13,538 bases of DNA from contig JADFNY010000051.1 of NCBI GenBank assembly GCA_022563115.1, forward strand, positions 1 to 13,538, given 5' to 3'. The DNA is from Acidobacteriota bacterium (lineage in GTDB: Bacteria > Acidobacteriota > UBA890). The position numbers and the translations under genes were made by a program. Of the stretch, positions 1-6,572 are shown in pieces. Each line of letters opens with the position of its first letter. Position 1 is the stretch's first letter. The notes below the pieces were generated by a model, which made no database searches, was not told where the DNA came from, and was given only the letters and a program-made list of their open reading frames with translations.

Positions 1-218
1 TTGGCACTGTTGACCGTGGTCGTCTGGAGACCATGGGGATCGGTCGCAAGACCAACCGCGGACCAGGGCATGATCGCAAGCGCTGCGCCTATTCCTCGTT
101 GCCCTGCAGCCTGCCCTTCATCACTTCGATTTCCTAACTTGGCAGGAATTTGGCAACCTGGCCATTTCAGGGGAACGGGCATGTACAGGGATTCCTCGCA
201 ACCCCTTGATTCTAAAGA
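1..218. other. Left-edge stretch without an assignable gene
   Basis: No gene is recognised. The plus-strand frame starting at base 3 is open from the window edge to a TAA at 135-137 (44 codons) and has mostly G or C in third positions, so it could be the last part of a gene beginning outside the window. The encoded end (GTVDRGRLETMGIGRKTN...) matches no family I know. The frame starting at base 1 runs into the tRNA fragment and has a less GC-rich third position, so I treat it as noise. Bases 138-218 show no clear promoter or terminator. Confidence 0.3.
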
Positions 219-261
219 CAGGCGCGCCCGTAGCTCAGGGGACAGAGCAGCGGACTTCTAA
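219..261 (+). repeat. 43-bp direct repeat, left copy (tRNA-Arg 5' half)
   Basis: Identical base for base to 4029-4071. It holds five bases of leader (CAGGC) followed by tRNA positions 1 to 38. The two copies point the same way and bracket the PadR-permease pair, so the 3.8-kb interval has the geometry of an integrated cassette or of a duplication. Identity ends exactly at the 3' edge of the anticodon loop, a place where tyrosine recombinases that use tRNA genes often cross over. No recombinase gene lies between the copies. Confidence 0.9.
224..261 (+). pseudogene. Truncated tRNA-Arg(TCT), 5' half, copy 1
   Basis: The 5' half of a tRNA is clear: acceptor strand GCGCCCG (224-230), TA, D-arm GCTC/GAGC (233-236 and 245-248) around AGGGGACA, an A, anticodon 5' stem GCGGA (250-254) and the full anticodon loop CTTCTAA (255-261) with anticodon TCT. 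The next bases (ACCAG) cannot pair with GCGGA, and no TpsiC arm or CGGGCGC acceptor strand follows at normal distance. It therefore cannot make a tRNA. A functional Arg(TCT) gene must exist elsewhere in the genome, or another Arg tRNA must cover those codons. Confidence 0.85.
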
Positions 262-516
262 ACCAGACGTGCGCAGTTGGTTCTAGTTGGCGCTGCTTGG
301 TGCTCGTTGGCTGGCGTTGGTTTGCGTTGGCGGCCGATCGGACCGCTCTTGGTTCTAGTTGGTTCCAGTTGGTGCTGGTTGGTTCCCCGCGGGCACAATT
401 GTGGGCACAGTCGGCAGCAACATCGCCGACGCCGATCACCGCTCAATCGACATCGGCTCCCAGCCCCTCACTTTTCCAGGTGACCCTGGTAGGTTCCCCG
501 CGGGGTGGGAGGCGCC
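262..516. other. Non-coding stretch between tRNA half and padR promoter
   Basis: No convincing gene. The short open frames here are low-complexity translations of the TTGG array. Visible structure: the 10-bp-period array (271-382); a 13-bp repeat GGTTCCCCGCGGG at 381-393 and 492-504, the second copy inside the perfect palindrome CCCCGCGGGG (496-505); and the palindrome CACAATTGTG (394-403), overlapped by two GGGCAC direct repeats (391-396 and 403-408 region). The density of palindromes suggests a protein-binding or decayed mobile-element region rather than a gene. Confidence 0.5.
271..382 (+). repeat. TTGG array with strict 10-bp period
   Basis: Ten units each end in TTGG. TTGG starts at 277, 287, 297, 307, 317 and 327, then at 349, 359, 369 and 379. 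The period within each block is exactly 10 bp; the blocks are separated by one unit length plus 2 bp (331-342). The fullest unit, TTCTAGTTGG, occurs identically at 281-290 and 353-362; other units vary in the first six bases but keep TTGG. One helical turn is close to 10.5 bp, so the motifs lie on roughly one face of the DNA. It may be a decayed minisatellite or a multi-site protein-binding array. Confidence 0.75.
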
Positions 517-560
517 TTGACAGGCTCCGGAAACTCGGTAATTGTTCTGGAAACTAGAAC
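517..560 (+). promoter_or_regulatory. Candidate padR promoter and operator
   Basis: A perfect TTGACA (-35) lies at 517-522. The -10 is weak: TAATTG at 539-544, 16 bp downstream, is the best placed. Directly after it is an inverted repeat of two 7-base arms around AAA (544-560; GTTCTGG and CTAGAAC, one mismatch). TTCTGGAA also recurs directly at 545-552 and 561-568, 16 bp apart. PadR proteins usually bind imperfect palindromes in their own promoter, so this is the natural autoregulatory site. The operator role is inferred from position. Confidence 0.45.
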
Positions 561-585
561 TTCTGGAATCCGGAAGAGTGGCCCG

Positions 586-951
586 ATGGCGAAGACAAAG
601 CATCGACCCGAGGATCTCTTGCCCTTGACGCCCCGCGTGCTGCTGATTCTGTGGGGCCTCGCCGACGGCCCGCAGCACCCGTACAGGCTGCTGAAGACGA
701 CCGAGGAGCTCGGTCGTGGCCGCGTCGCCATCGGCCCGGCGTCGTTGTACGAGGCGATCCACAGCCTGCGCAAGAAAGGTCTGGTCGAGGAGTCGGAGGA
801 GCCCGATGACGTGGATCGCAGCGACTCGCGACGCCGCTATTTCCGCCTGACGGACCTCGGCCGCGCCGCGCTCGAGGCCGAGGCCGGCCGCCTCACCACG
901 CTCGCCGAAGATCTGCAGCGCGCCAAGATCGCCCCCGCGAGGCGGTCATGA
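586..951 (+). CDS. PadR-family transcriptional regulator
   Basis: 121 residues, the usual size of a short PadR repressor. The winged helix-turn-helix fills most of the protein: TPRVLLILWGLADGPQHPYRLL (about residues 15-36), the recognition region ASLYEAIHSLRKKGLVEE (about 53-70), then the wing with RRRYFRLTDLGR (about 85-96), the typical PadR signature in which the C-terminal helix follows the wing. The start at 586 is preferred over the longer in-frame ATG at 505 because GGAAGAG sits at 572-578 with 7-bp spacing and the PadR fold begins only after it. The stop overlaps the permease start as ATGA, implying translational coupling. PadR plus ADOP permease is a recurrent pairing; the ligand cannot be read from sequence. 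Confidence 0.9.
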   Translation: MAKTKHRPEDLLPLTPRVLLILWGLADGPQHPYRLLKTTEELGRGRVAIGPASLYEAIHSLRKKGLVEESEEPDDVDRSDSRRRYFRLTDLGRAALEAEAGRLTTLAEDLQRAKIAPARRS

Positions 952-3830
952 GCGATCGCGCCACTGCTCGCTGGATGGCTCGACTCCTGCCGCGAGAGCT
1001 GCGCGACGAGTACGGCAGCGAGTTTGTCGCGTTGGTCGAGGAACGCCTGGCCGAGGAAGTGAAGAACGGCGGCCGCGGCGCGGCGTGGCGCTACGGGCTG
1101 CGTGGGCTCGCCGACGCGCTGGGAACTGCCCTCCGACGCAACGTCAAGACCTTCTGGCCGGCGCGAAGGACGAGGACGCACGGGGTTGAGCCCGGAACAA
1201 CCGACTCAGGTCCAAACGGAGCGGGTCTCCCCGGATCTGGCGCCGCGAGCTCCGGTCGTTGGCGTGTTTCCTCGTCTCTTGACGCGCTCATCCAGGATCT
1301 CAAGTACGGCTGCCGTCAGCTACGCCGCAACCCCGGGTTCACCACCGTCGCGGTGCTGGTGCTGGCGCTCGGAATCGGCGCCAACGCCGCGACCTTCACG
1401 CTGATCAACTCGCTGCTTCTGCGGCCGATCCTGGCGGACAACCCTGACGAGCTCGTGGCGCTTTACAGCAAGCACACGACGCTGCCCGATTCCTATCGGC
1501 CGTTTTCGTATCCGAACTTCGAGGACATCCGCGAGCTCAACACCACGTTCACGAGCATCATGGCCCACGACCTGACGCTGGTCGGCTTGACCGACGGCAA
1601 CGTGACGCGCCGTGTCTTCGCCCAGTTTGCCTCCCACGACTACTTCGAGACCTTCGGCGTGAACGCCTTTCGCGGCCGCTTCTTCACCCCGGCCGAAGAG
1701 GTGCCCGGCAGCGGCACTCCCGTGGCCGTCGTGAGCTACGAGCACTGGCGCCGGGCCGGCTCGGATCCGGATCTGGTGGGCAAAACGCTGACGGTGAACG
1801 GTCAGGCGCTCACTATCGTCGGGATCGCGCCGCGCTACTTCACCGGGCGCACGGCGCTCATGTCGCCAGCGCTCTCCCTGCCGCTCGGCATGTACGACTT
1901 GTTGATGAACGACATGTTCACCGACAGTGACAGCTTGCTCAGCGACCGCGACAATCACCGGCTGTTCCTGGTCGGGCGCCTGCAGCCGGGCCTGACGATG
2001 GAGGAGGCGGACGCGCAGCTGGGCAGGCTTGCGGCGCAAATGGAGGAAACCTTCCCGGCGATCAACGAGGACCATACGATCATCGTAGGGCCGCTCTCCC
2101 GGCTCGGAGTCAGCACCTCCCCGCCCGACGAGGTCCAGGTGGGTGTCGTGGCGGTCGTGCTGCTGGCAATGACCGGCATCGTCCTGCTCATCGCCTGCAT
2201 CAACCTGACCAACATGCTGCTCGCCCGTAGCGCGGTGCGGCGCAAGGAGTTCGCCATCCGCGCCGCGATCGGCGGCGGGCGCGGGCGGATCATGCGTCAG
2301 CTGCTGACCGAGGGGTTGCTCCTGTCGGCCCTTGGCGGGCTTGCCGGCCTCGTGGTTGCCTACTGGGTCAACAGCCTGCTCGGCGCCTCGATCAACCAGC
2401 TCATGCTGATGAACGGCCTGGCGATGGACATCGTGTTGCGCTCGGCTCCCGATGCAAGCGTCCTGCTGGCAACGGCCGCCTTCTGCCTGCTCGCCACCCT
2501 GTTGTTCGGGTTCGGCCCGGCCTGGAAACAGTCGCGACCGGACGTCATGGAAGACCTCAAGGAGCACGTCGGCGAGGCGGCCGGGAAGGGCAAGTGGCGA
2601 GGGCTGTTTGCCCAGCGCAACCTGCTGGTGGTCACCCAGGTGGCGCTGTCGATGGTCCTGTTGACCTCCGCCGGCTTGTTCGTCCGCGGCTCCCTCGAGG
2701 CGGCGGCGATCGACCCGGGGTTCAGCCTCGACAACGGGATTCTCGTCGAGGTCGATCCCAGCCTCGTGGGCTACGACGAGGCGCGCAGCAAGGAGCTGTA
2801 CCGAGTCCTGCACGAGCGCCTCACCGGCATTCCGGGGATCGAGTCGGCGAGCGTGGCGGCGACGGTACCCTTCGGCACCGTCTCCGCGGGTCGGGGCGTT
2901 CGGCGCGCCGCGGATCTGCCGGGGTCCGGTAGCGACGGCACCGACGAGATCGAGACGGTTGCGGCAACCTCGAACATCATCGGCGCGGACTATTTCGATG
3001 CGCTCGGCGTGCCGGTTGTACGCGGGCGCAGCTTTACGCGCCAGGAGACCGAGTCCGATAGTGGGCCGAGGGTGGCCATCGTCGATGAGCTGCTGGCGGC
3101 ACGGCTGTGGCCTGACGAGGATCCCATCGGTCGCCAGATCGGCTTCGGCCGTGAGCCCAGTGACCGCGGCGACGACCTGGAAGTGGTCGGTGTAGTGGCG
3201 ACGGTACGCGACGACCTCTTTCCGTCCGAGCCCAGGCCGCACGTCTATGTCCCGTTCGGTCAGAGCTTCCAGACGGGCATGAACATCCACCTGCGCACGT
3301 CGGCAGCGGACGCCGAGTCGCTTGCCCTGATGCTGCAGGCGGTGCGACGCGAGATCCGAGCCGTCGACGATCAGCTGCCGATCATGAACCTCAAGACGCT
3401 GCAGGGACACATTCGTGAGAGCACCAGCCTGTGGCTGGTCCGACTCGGGGCCAGCGTCTTCAGCGCCTTCGGTGTCCTCGCCCTGTTCCTGGCAGTCGTC
3501 GGTGTGTACGGGGTCAAGGCCTACACGGTGGCGCAACGAACGCGCGAGATCGGCATCCGCAAGGCGCTCGGCGCAACCTCAGGAGACACCCTGTGGCTGA
3601 TCGTGCGCGAGGGCTTGATGCTGACAGCCGCCGGCCTGGTTCTCGGGACGATCCTGTCCGCCGGCGTGGCTCGACTCCTGAGCAGCATGCTCTACGAGGT
3701 GAGCGCCCTCGACCCGCTGGCCTTCCTCGTGGCCCCGGCGATCCTGGCGACGGCATCGCTGGTTGCCACCTACCTACCGGCACGACGCGCGGCAAGCGTC
3801 GCGCCGATCGCGGCGCTGCGGCAAGAATAA
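948..3830 (+). CDS. ADOP-family (FtsX/MacB-type) ABC transporter permease
   Basis: 960 residues, the usual size for an acidobacterial-type duplicated orphan permease. Residues 1-65 resemble the short permease prefix domain (MARLLPRELRDEYGSEF). After a Gly/Ser-rich linker comes the hallmark LKYGCRQLRRNPGFTTVAV (about 115-133) and the first membrane segment. There are two MacB periplasmic-core plus FtsX units: unit 1 with helices near 398-422, 450-472 and 500-520; unit 2 starting with a helix near 560-580, with helices near 826-850, 886-906 and 918-940. The second FtsX signature is REIGIRKALGAT and the end is PARRAASVAPIAALRQE. No ATP-binding subunit is encoded nearby, hence orphan. It begins inside the padR stop codon (ATGA), with GAGG upstream. 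Substrate unknown; family members are assumed to act in export or envelope work. Confidence 0.93.
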   Translation: MSDRATARWMARLLPRELRDEYGSEFVALVEERLAEEVKNGGRGAAWRYGLRGLADALGTALRRNVKTFWPARRTRTHGVEPGTTDSGPNGAGLPGSGAASSGRWRVSSSLDALIQDLKYGCRQLRRNPGFTTVAVLVLALGIGANAATFTLINSLLLRPILADNPDELVALYSKHTTLPDSYRPFSYPNFEDIRELNTTFTSIMAHDLTLVGLTDGNVTRRVFAQFASHDYFETFGVNAFRGRFFTPAEEVPGSGTPVAVVSYEHWRRAGSDPDLVGKTLTVNGQALTIVGIAPRYFTGRTALMSPALSLPLGMYDLLMNDMFTDSDSLLSDRDNHRLFLVGRLQPGLTMEEADAQLGRLAAQMEETFPAINEDHTIIVGPLSRLGVSTSPPDEVQVGVVAVVLLAMTGIVLLIACINLTNMLLARSAVRRKEFAIRAAIGGGRGRIMRQLLTEGLLLSALGGLAGLVVAYWVNSLLGASINQLMLMNGLAMDIVLRSAPDASVLLATAAFCLLATLLFGFGPAWKQSRPDVMEDLKEHVGEAAGKGKWRGLFAQRNLLVVTQVALSMVLLTSAGLFVRGSLEAAAIDPGFSLDNGILVEVDPSLVGYDEARSKELYRVLHERLTGIPGIESASVAATVPFGTVSAGRGVRRAADLPGSGSDGTDEIETVAATSNIIGADYFDALGVPVVRGRSFTRQETESDSGPRVAIVDELLAARLWPDEDPIGRQIGFGREPSDRGDDLEVVGVVATVRDDLFPSEPRPHVYVPFGQSFQTGMNIHLRTSAADAESLALMLQAVRREIRAVDDQLPIMNLKTLQGHIRESTSLWLVRLGASVFSAFGVLALFLAVVGVYGVKAYTVAQRTREIGIRKALGATSGDTLWLIVREGLMLTAAGLVLGTILSAGVARLLSSMLYEVSALDPLAFLVAPAILATASLVATYLPARRAASVAPIAALRQE

Positions 3831-4007
3831 CGGCACGCAGACCTGCCTCCGGATCCACACCGGCCGCGGGGTCGCGGGGTCGAGGGTCGCTCGTCGGCAT
3901 TTCCCGCCCGGGCCCCGTCTCGTCGCGGATGCGACGGCCCACGGAACCGGCCACGCGCAAGGAAGCGGGCCCTAAATGCAATCTGAGCAAACCCTCGTAA
4001 CCTGCTG

Positions 4008-4013
4008 TAGAAT
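4008..4013 (+). promoter_or_regulatory. Candidate -10 of the tRNA remnant
   Basis: TAGAAT followed by a GC-rich discriminator (CCGCGC) stands 20 bases before the tRNA 5' end, as in many bacterial stable-RNA promoters. The -35 region (TGAGCA at 3984-3989, 18 bp upstream) is only a weak match to TTGACA. The first tRNA half has no equally good element, which suggests that this copy sits at the original tRNA gene position. If active, it would transcribe a tRNA half and then run antisense into the small gene at 4068-4334. Confidence 0.4.
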
Positions 4014-4028
4014 CCGCGCTTAGGCTTC

Positions 4029-4071
4029 CAGGCGCGCCCGTAGCTCAGGGGACAGAGCAGCGGACTTCTAA
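4029..4071 (+). repeat. 43-bp direct repeat, right copy (tRNA-Arg 5' half)
   Basis: Identical to 219-261 and in the same orientation. Downstream of the identity block this copy continues with the correct tRNA sequence for five more bases, unlike the left copy. Confidence 0.9.
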
Positions 4072-4076
4072 TCCGC
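4034..4076 (+). pseudogene. Truncated tRNA-Arg(TCT), 5' half plus anticodon stem, copy 2
   Basis: Acceptor strand GCGCCCG (4034-4040), D-arm, anticodon loop CTTCTAA and the complete anticodon stem GCGGA/TCCGC (4060-4064 and 4072-4076) are present. After 4076 the sequence stops looking like tRNA: no five-pair TpsiC stem with a TTCGANN loop and no CGGGCGC acceptor strand at the right distance. The break is therefore at about 4077, just where the minus-strand two-gene unit begins. It cannot be a working tRNA, but it is the more complete of the two copies and has a promoter-like TAGAAT upstream. Confidence 0.82.
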
Positions 4077-4334
4077 GGGCCTGTTCGGCGGGCGATCCCT
4101 GCGCCGGTGGCTACGCCGAAGCTCGTCGACTCTCCGTTTGACTCGCTCTTCCCGCTCGTCGTTCGCCTCTTCGATAGAGCGGAATTTCTGCACGCCCGCC
4201 GGAGCCGAAACCTCGGCGATCCTGCTCGAGAAGCTCCACAGATTCCGGACACGTGAGGCGAGCGACAGGTCACCGGCCGGAACCCACAGCGCCCGGCGAG
4301 CGTCCTCGAACGATCCGAATTTGGTGACTGTCAT
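4068..4334 (-). CDS. Small partner protein of a nucleotidyltransferase (uncharacterised)
   Basis: 88 residues, charged and rich in Arg. It carries the pattern of a small uncharacterised family often found next to MNT-type nucleotidyltransferases: KFGSFEDARRALW (5-17), RVRNLWSFSSRIA (28-40) and GVQKFRSIEEANDERE (47-62). I recognise the pattern, not a function; it may be half of a toxin-antitoxin-like pair. The start overlaps the stop of the upstream gene by ATGA, so translation was probably coupled. The last codons (PAD and the TAG stop, 4068-4079) lie mostly inside the tRNA remnant on the opposite strand, so the native C-terminus has probably been replaced. The conserved core is intact, but the protein may be non-functional without its partner. 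Confidence 0.6.
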   Translation of the reverse strand: MTVTKFGSFEDARRALWVPAGDLSLASRVRNLWSFSSRIAEVSAPAGVQKFRSIEEANDEREERVKRRVDELRRSHRRRDRPPNRPAD

Positions 4335-4680
4335 TCCTCGTCCTTGATGTCGAACTTGTCGCGCAGATTGGTCGCATCGGCTCGGTCGATAAGCCGGACG
4401 GTTCCCTTCTTCATCTCGTAGAGGGTTCGCGGAGTGGCGACGCGCACGGTGACTCCGTCGAGCACCACGAGCTCGGCTTCCAGGTCATCGTAGTCGAACG
4501 CTTCTCCGAGCCGCGATATTAGATCCACGACAAACGCCTCACCCGGAGGGCCGTACCTGACGGTCGGATAGTCCCCGGCGAGATCCTCGGCGCTAATCTC
4601 CTCAATCGATGGATCGTTCCAGACTTCGCGGAGCGCCGATGGAGGGCGTCGAGCAACATCAGGAACTTGTCGAAATCCAT
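4331..4680 (-). pseudogene. Nucleotidyltransferase (MNT-like), core deleted and frameshifted
   Basis: Two pieces of one family lie in different frames. From ATG at 4680-4678, frame one reads MDFDKFLMLLDALH (to 4639), a typical start for small nucleotidyltransferases of the toxin-antitoxin-associated kind. From 4636 a second frame reads ALREVWNDPSIEEISAEDL, then RYGPPGEAFVVDLISRLGEAF, VTVRVATPRTLYEMKKGTVR and DRADATNLRDKF to the stop at 4331. In intact relatives about 45-50 residues stand between the pieces and carry the GG...DxD catalytic motif; none of that is here. The deletion also shifts the frame. The longer open frame beginning at 4735 is an artefact that reads through unrelated sequence. 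The product should be inactive. It is coupled by ATGA to the small gene downstream. Confidence 0.72.
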
Positions 4681-4860
4681 CGTCCCAACACACAGATCCC
4701 GCTCGGGGCACGAGGCGACGAGCTTTCAGTGTCACAGTTGCCGGAACCTCGCATGCGTCGATTCGATGCAGCAGTACCCGGCCGGTCTGGAGGCCAACGC
4801 CTTATGACATTACACCTGCTGCGCCCATCAGCGCCCCGGCGGAACGAGCCCTTCATACGT

Positions 4861-5403
4861 TCACCGGGCAGAGAACTCTTCCTCTGTGAACCTCGGGGTG
4901 ATGTGTTGGGGACAGTTCACGTCCCACGCTTCGACGTGAAACACGAGCGCGCGCTCGACGGTTGCTCCGTAGGTCGGGTCGGCCACACGCTCGAGGAGCG
5001 ACGGCGTGTCCTCCACGAACTCCGCCCGCCCCCAGATCTTGATGCGCCGCCGATTCGGGTAGTCCATCAAGAAGATGAAGGCGCGATCGTTCTCCTCCAG
5101 GTTCCCGACCGATATGTACTGGCGGTTTCCGGCGAAATCGGCGAACGCCAGCGTCTTGTTGTCGAGGACCTTGACGAATCCCTTCGGCCCCCCGCGATGT
5201 TGGATGTACGGCTGGCCGTCGGCGCTGGCCGTTCCGAGATACAGAGAATCGCGCTGGCTGATGAACGCCGCGAGCTCAGGGGTGATCTCGTCGCTCCATC
5301 CGCCTTTCTGTTCCATGAGTGCGTATCCGGCTCGGGATCCGCGCTGCTCCTGTGCCGCCTTGACCGACGGGGTAAACCCGATGTCGCTGACAGAGGGTGC
5401 CAT
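4861..5403 (-). CDS. Pyridoxamine 5'-phosphate oxidase-family FMN-binding protein
   Basis: 180 residues from the ATG at 5403, chosen because AAGGAG stands 8 bases upstream. The frame is also open further upstream but without a ribosome site. The split-barrel flavin fold shows as ITPELAAFISQRDSLYLGTAS (40-60), GQPYIQHRGGPKGFVKVLD (63-81), TLAFADFAGNRQYISVGNL (84-102), then RAFIFLMDYPNRRRIKIWGRAEFV (107-130). Family members bind FMN or related cofactors and reduce or oxidise small molecules; this subgroup is usually only called PNPOx-like and is not the vitamin B6 enzyme itself. It follows the hydrolase by 28 bases on the same strand, so the two are very likely co-transcribed and under the TetR repressor upstream. 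Cytoplasmic; no signal peptide. Substrate unknown. Confidence 0.85.
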   Translation of the reverse strand: MAPSVSDIGFTPSVKAAQEQRGSRAGYALMEQKGGWSDEITPELAAFISQRDSLYLGTASADGQPYIQHRGGPKGFVKVLDNKTLAFADFAGNRQYISVGNLEENDRAFIFLMDYPNRRRIKIWGRAEFVEDTPSLLERVADPTYGATVERALVFHVEAWDVNCPQHITPRFTEEEFSAR

Positions 5404-5431
5404 GTCTGCTTCTCCTTTCGGGGAGCCCGGG

Positions 5432-6448
5432 TCAGTTGCGGGCGCCGGTCGCCACAACCACGTTTTCCGCCAGAAAGCGCCGCATCAAACGAGCGATCAG
5501 TCGACCGTCTTCCTCGAGGGCCATGTGGCCGGTATCGAGGAGGTGTAGCTCCACCTTTTCCAGGTCGCGCTTGTAGGGATGCGCCCCCTCAGGCGGGAAA
5601 ATGTAGTCGTTCTGGCCCCAGACGATGAGCATGGGCGGCTGGTGCTCGCGGAAGTATTGCTGCCAGGTGGGGTACAGGCGCGGGTTGGACCCATAGTCGA
5701 GGAATAGCTGGAGTTGGATCGCCTTGTTGCCGGGCCGATCCATTCCTGCTTGATCGAACGTCCAGGCGTCCGGGCTGATCGCCTCGATGTCGCGAACGCC
5801 GTGGGTGTACTGCCACTTCGTGGCCTCGATGGCGAACAGCTTGCGGAGTTCTGCTGCGTTCGCTTCGCTCTGATCCTGCCAGTAGGCCTTGATCGGATCC
5901 CAGAACTCGAGCAAGCCCTCGTCGTAGGCGTTGCCGTTCTGCACGATCAGCGCTTCAACCCGCTCGGGGTGCGCCGCGGCGATGCGGAAGCCGACGGGGG
6001 CGCCATAGTCCGTCACATAGAGGCTGTAGCGCTTCAGTCCGATCCGGTCGATCAGCTTTTCGACGATGCCGGCGAGGTTGTCGAACGTGTAGTCGAACTC
6101 GTCCACCGAGGGCATCGAGCTGTAGCCGAAGCCGGGGTAGTCGGGCGCGATGACGTGGAATCGATCCGACAACCGAGGGATGAGCTCGCGGAACAGGTGG
6201 GAAGACGTCGGAAAACCGTGCAGCAACACAATCGCCGGCGCGTCAGCCGGCCCGGCCTCGCGGTAGAAGATCTCGAGGCCGTCGATCTCTTCCGTCCTGT
6301 AGAAGGTGCGAGGAGCTTCGGTCGCCCACTCGGCGGCCTCCACGGCGTCCGATTGCCGCTCCGAGACCACGACACCGCTGACCAGAGCGGTGCCGGCAGC
6401 GAGCGAAACGACGATAAGCAGGACTGCGGTAACCGTGATGCGTTTCAT
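5432..6448 (-). CDS. Exported alpha/beta hydrolase, epoxide hydrolase-like
   Basis: 338 residues from the ATG at 6448, which has a near-perfect AGGAGGT 8 bases upstream; a longer frame from 6520 lacks this. Residues 1-28 form a signal peptide or membrane anchor (MKRITVTAVLLIVVSLAAG), so it acts in the periplasm or at the membrane. The fold is the epoxide hydrolase/haloalkane dehalogenase branch: oxyanion motif HGFP at 77-80, nucleophile elbow TDYGAPVG with Asp147 rather than Ser, acid Asp281 in WGQNDYIF, and His308 in DTGHMALEED. The cap region (about 175-245) carries FWDPIKAYW. An Asp nucleophile implies attack on epoxides or alkyl halides, not ordinary esters. It is first in a two-gene operon with the flavoprotein. 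Its promoter contains a palindrome matching that of the TetR gene upstream. A detoxification role is inferred; the natural substrate is unknown. Confidence 0.88.
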   Translation of the reverse strand: MKRITVTAVLLIVVSLAAGTALVSGVVVSERQSDAVEAAEWATEAPRTFYRTEEIDGLEIFYREAGPADAPAIVLLHGFPTSSHLFRELIPRLSDRFHVIAPDYPGFGYSSMPSVDEFDYTFDNLAGIVEKLIDRIGLKRYSLYVTDYGAPVGFRIAAAHPERVEALIVQNGNAYDEGLLEFWDPIKAYWQDQSEANAAELRKLFAIEATKWQYTHGVRDIEAISPDAWTFDQAGMDRPGNKAIQLQLFLDYGSNPRLYPTWQQYFREHQPPMLIVWGQNDYIFPPEGAHPYKRDLEKVELHLLDTGHMALEEDGRLIARLMRRFLAENVVVATGARN

Positions 6449-6522
6449 TGTTCCAACCTCCTGTGGCGTGAGCGTGATCGGCTGACGCCGATTCACGGCT
6501 GTAGGGCTGAGTGGGCCCAATG

Positions 6523-6541
6523 GTTATACCGAACGTTCGGT
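6523..6541 (-). promoter_or_regulatory. TetR operator over the hydrolase -10
   Basis: ACCGAACGTTCGGT (6528-6541) is a perfect 14-bp palindrome. On the minus strand it runs directly into TATAAC (6528-6523), a good -10, so a bound repressor would cover the promoter. The -35 region is poor. The same CGAACGTTCG core lies in the promoter of the TetR gene, 632 bp away, which links the two units. Confidence 0.8.
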
Positions 6542-6572
6542 TCACTACCTGCGCAAAAAAACGCGCGGATCA

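Noticed and set aside
271..382. CRISPR-like array
   Set aside because: Units of 10 bp with a 4-bp conserved core and no unique spacers do not fit CRISPR, and there are no cas genes.
224..400. A tRNA-Arg interrupted by an intron, with the 3' half near 388-395
   Set aside because: The best distant acceptor match (CGGGCAC) has a mismatch, no TpsiC arm is present, and the intervening sequence shows no group I intron core.
1320..3536. 738-codon open frame antisense to the permease gene
   Set aside because: It is a shadow of GC-rich codon bias. The permease on the plus strand has clear family motifs throughout, while the antisense product is low-complexity Arg/Gln/His-rich with no recognisable domain.
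3920..3937. Hairpin CGTCGC/GCGACG after the permease as a terminator
   Set aside because: Six-pair stem without a following T-tract; termination is not supported.
4681..4860. Possible integron attC or recombination site between the nucleotidyltransferase and the flavoprotein gene
   Set aside because: I searched by eye for the RYYYAAC/GTTRRRY pair and found no matching pair; the stretch shows only weak imperfect inverted repeats.
6545..6572. Terminator between the TetR and hydrolase genes (seven Ts flanked by GCGC)
   Set aside because: The stem is only four pairs and the T-run lies in its loop, not after it.
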